Source: DATEDA01 sp963820965
GTDB taxonomy: Bacteria; Pseudomonadota; Gammaproteobacteria; Burkholderiales; SG8-39
DNA: 64,000 bases
Assembly (NCBI GenBank): GCA_963820965.1
Contig: CAWGCC010000031.1
Coordinates: 434,001-498,000 of the forward strand
Reading direction: 5' to 3'
The notes below the pieces were generated by a model, which was given only the letters and a program-made list of their open reading frames with translations, was not told the DNA's origin and did not search any database. Made by a program: the position numbers and the translations under genes. Shown here one piece after another: positions 63,257 to 64,000 of the stretch (position 1 is its first letter; each line of letters begins with the position of its first letter).

Positions 63257-64000
63257 GCGGGCAACCCCCGCATGAGCTGCCTGTTTTCCCAGTCCACCCG
63301 CAGCAGCAGCGCCAGCGCCATGCAGCTCGTGACGAGCGCGCTCCCGCCGAAGCTCATGAACGGCAGCGTGAGGCCCTTGGTCGGCAGCACACCCATGTTC
63401 ACCCCCATGTTGATCAACGCCTGCACGCTCAGCCACACCGCGACGCCCTGCGCGACCAGAGCGCCGAACGGGCGGTCGAGGTCGGCGGCCCGCCGCCCGA
63501 TCGCCAGCGCGCGCAAGGCAAGCCAGGCGAATGCCGCGACGACGACGGCGACGCCGGCAAAGCCAAGCTCCTCCGCGATCACGGCGAGCAGGAAGTCGGT
63601 ATGCGCCTCGGGCAGGTAGTGCAGCTTCTCGACGCTCGCCCCCAGCCCGACGCCGAGCCACTCGCCGCGCCCGAACGCGATCAGCGCGTGCGAGAGCTGG
63701 TAGCCGCGGCCGAACGCATCGGCCCACGGATCCATGAACCCGAAGATCCGCTGCACGCGGTAAGGCGATGAGATGACGAGCGCTGCGAACCCGAGCGCTG
63801 CAAGCACCAGCAGCATCCCGAACCAGCGGGCGTTCATGCCGGCCAGGAACAGGACCGCCATGGCGACCGCGCAGATCACCACGAATGCGCCGAAGTCCGG
63901 CTCGCGCAGGAGCAGCCACCCGACGACGAGCATCACACCGAGCATCGGCAGGAGACCGCGGCGGAAGCTGTGGAGCAGCGCGTGCTTCCGCACCGCGTAG
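63253..64000 (-). CDS. ftsW: Peptidoglycan glycosyltransferase FtsW, partial
   Basis: This is the C-terminal ~248 residues of the SEDS-family septal murein polymerase; the 5' part lies beyond the window. It is open to the edge (YAVRKHALLHSFRRGLLPML). Conserved SEDS blocks are LLLREPDFGAFVVI, FGRGYQLSHALIAFGRGEWL, LPEAHTDFLLAVIAEELGFA and NMGVNMGVLPTKGLTLPFMS, with multiple TM helices. The end reads ENRQLMRGLPA. It is followed by two small coupled ORFs instead of murG. Confidence 0.96.
   Translation of the reverse strand, partial: YAVRKHALLHSFRRGLLPMLGVMLVVGWLLLREPDFGAFVVICAVAMAVLFLAGMNARWFGMLLVLAALGFAALVISSPYRVQRIFGFMDPWADAFGRGYQLSHALIAFGRGEWLGVGLGASVEKLHYLPEAHTDFLLAVIAEELGFAGVAVVVAAFAWLALRALAIGRRAADLDRPFGALVAQGVAVWLSVQALINMGVNMGVLPTKGLTLPFMSFGGSALVTSCMALALLLRVDWENRQLMRGLPA

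Overview
The window looks like a chromosomal segment of a high-GC betaproteobacterium (Burkholderiales-like). The evidence is gene order: rpsP-rimM-trmD-rplS next to ffh, pilB-pilC-pilD-coaE-zapD-yacG facing a Nudix/DUF815/argJ/secA block, and the division and cell-wall cluster ftsW-murG-murC-murB-ddl-ftsQ-ftsA-ftsZ-lpxC. A PEP-CTERM tail and several dipeptide-type ABC transporter parts fit the same group. The assignment is inferred from gene content, not from a marker-gene search.

Layout. 1-16 kb is mostly minus-strand housekeeping: a partial nucleoside transporter, a VIT/CCC1-type metal transporter, a VOC/GST/acetyltransferase group, recX-recA, a complete AmmeMemoRadiSam set (radical SAM enzyme plus a Memo-AMMECR1 fusion), a Tat-exported methyltransferase-like protein, pncC/cinA, an FkbM methyltransferase, pgpA-thiL-nusB-ribH-ribB, and an orphan dipeptide-type binding protein with an aspartoacylase-like hydrolase. 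Many genes overlap by 1-4 bp.

16.3-26 kb is the accessory region, a mosaic of broken and foreign genes. It holds a 3'-truncated metallo-beta-lactamase-fold gene, a PEP-CTERM tail split around a frameshifted IS630-type transposase, a lower-GC flavin monooxygenase, a methionine-synthase-like remnant, a three-gene cytochrome operon (SHP, diheme DHC, cytochrome b fused to a second DHC) behind an FNR-like site, an IS4-family element, and remnants of a polysaccharide deacetylase and a vanadium-haloperoxidase/PAP2 protein.

26-35 kb carries a dipeptide-type ABC importer (two tandem binding proteins, two permeases, two ATPases) ending in an M20 deacylase. A likely working model is uptake of acylated amino acids or peptides followed by deacylation. 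35-46 kb holds the ribosomal/SRP genes, a CcsA-like membrane protein, a CorC/CNNM-type transporter and type IV pilus assembly genes. 46-64 kb holds argJ, secA, an M23 peptidase, a DUF721 protein, lpxC and the division/murein cluster.

Points of most interest: the cytochrome operon with one free and one fused DHC; two small translationally coupled ORFs inserted between ftsW and murG, apparently from an imperfect duplication of the ftsW 3' end; the split PEP-CTERM tail; a single-base frameshift in ddl; and a ribB whose GTP-cyclohydrolase half lacks its zinc cysteines.
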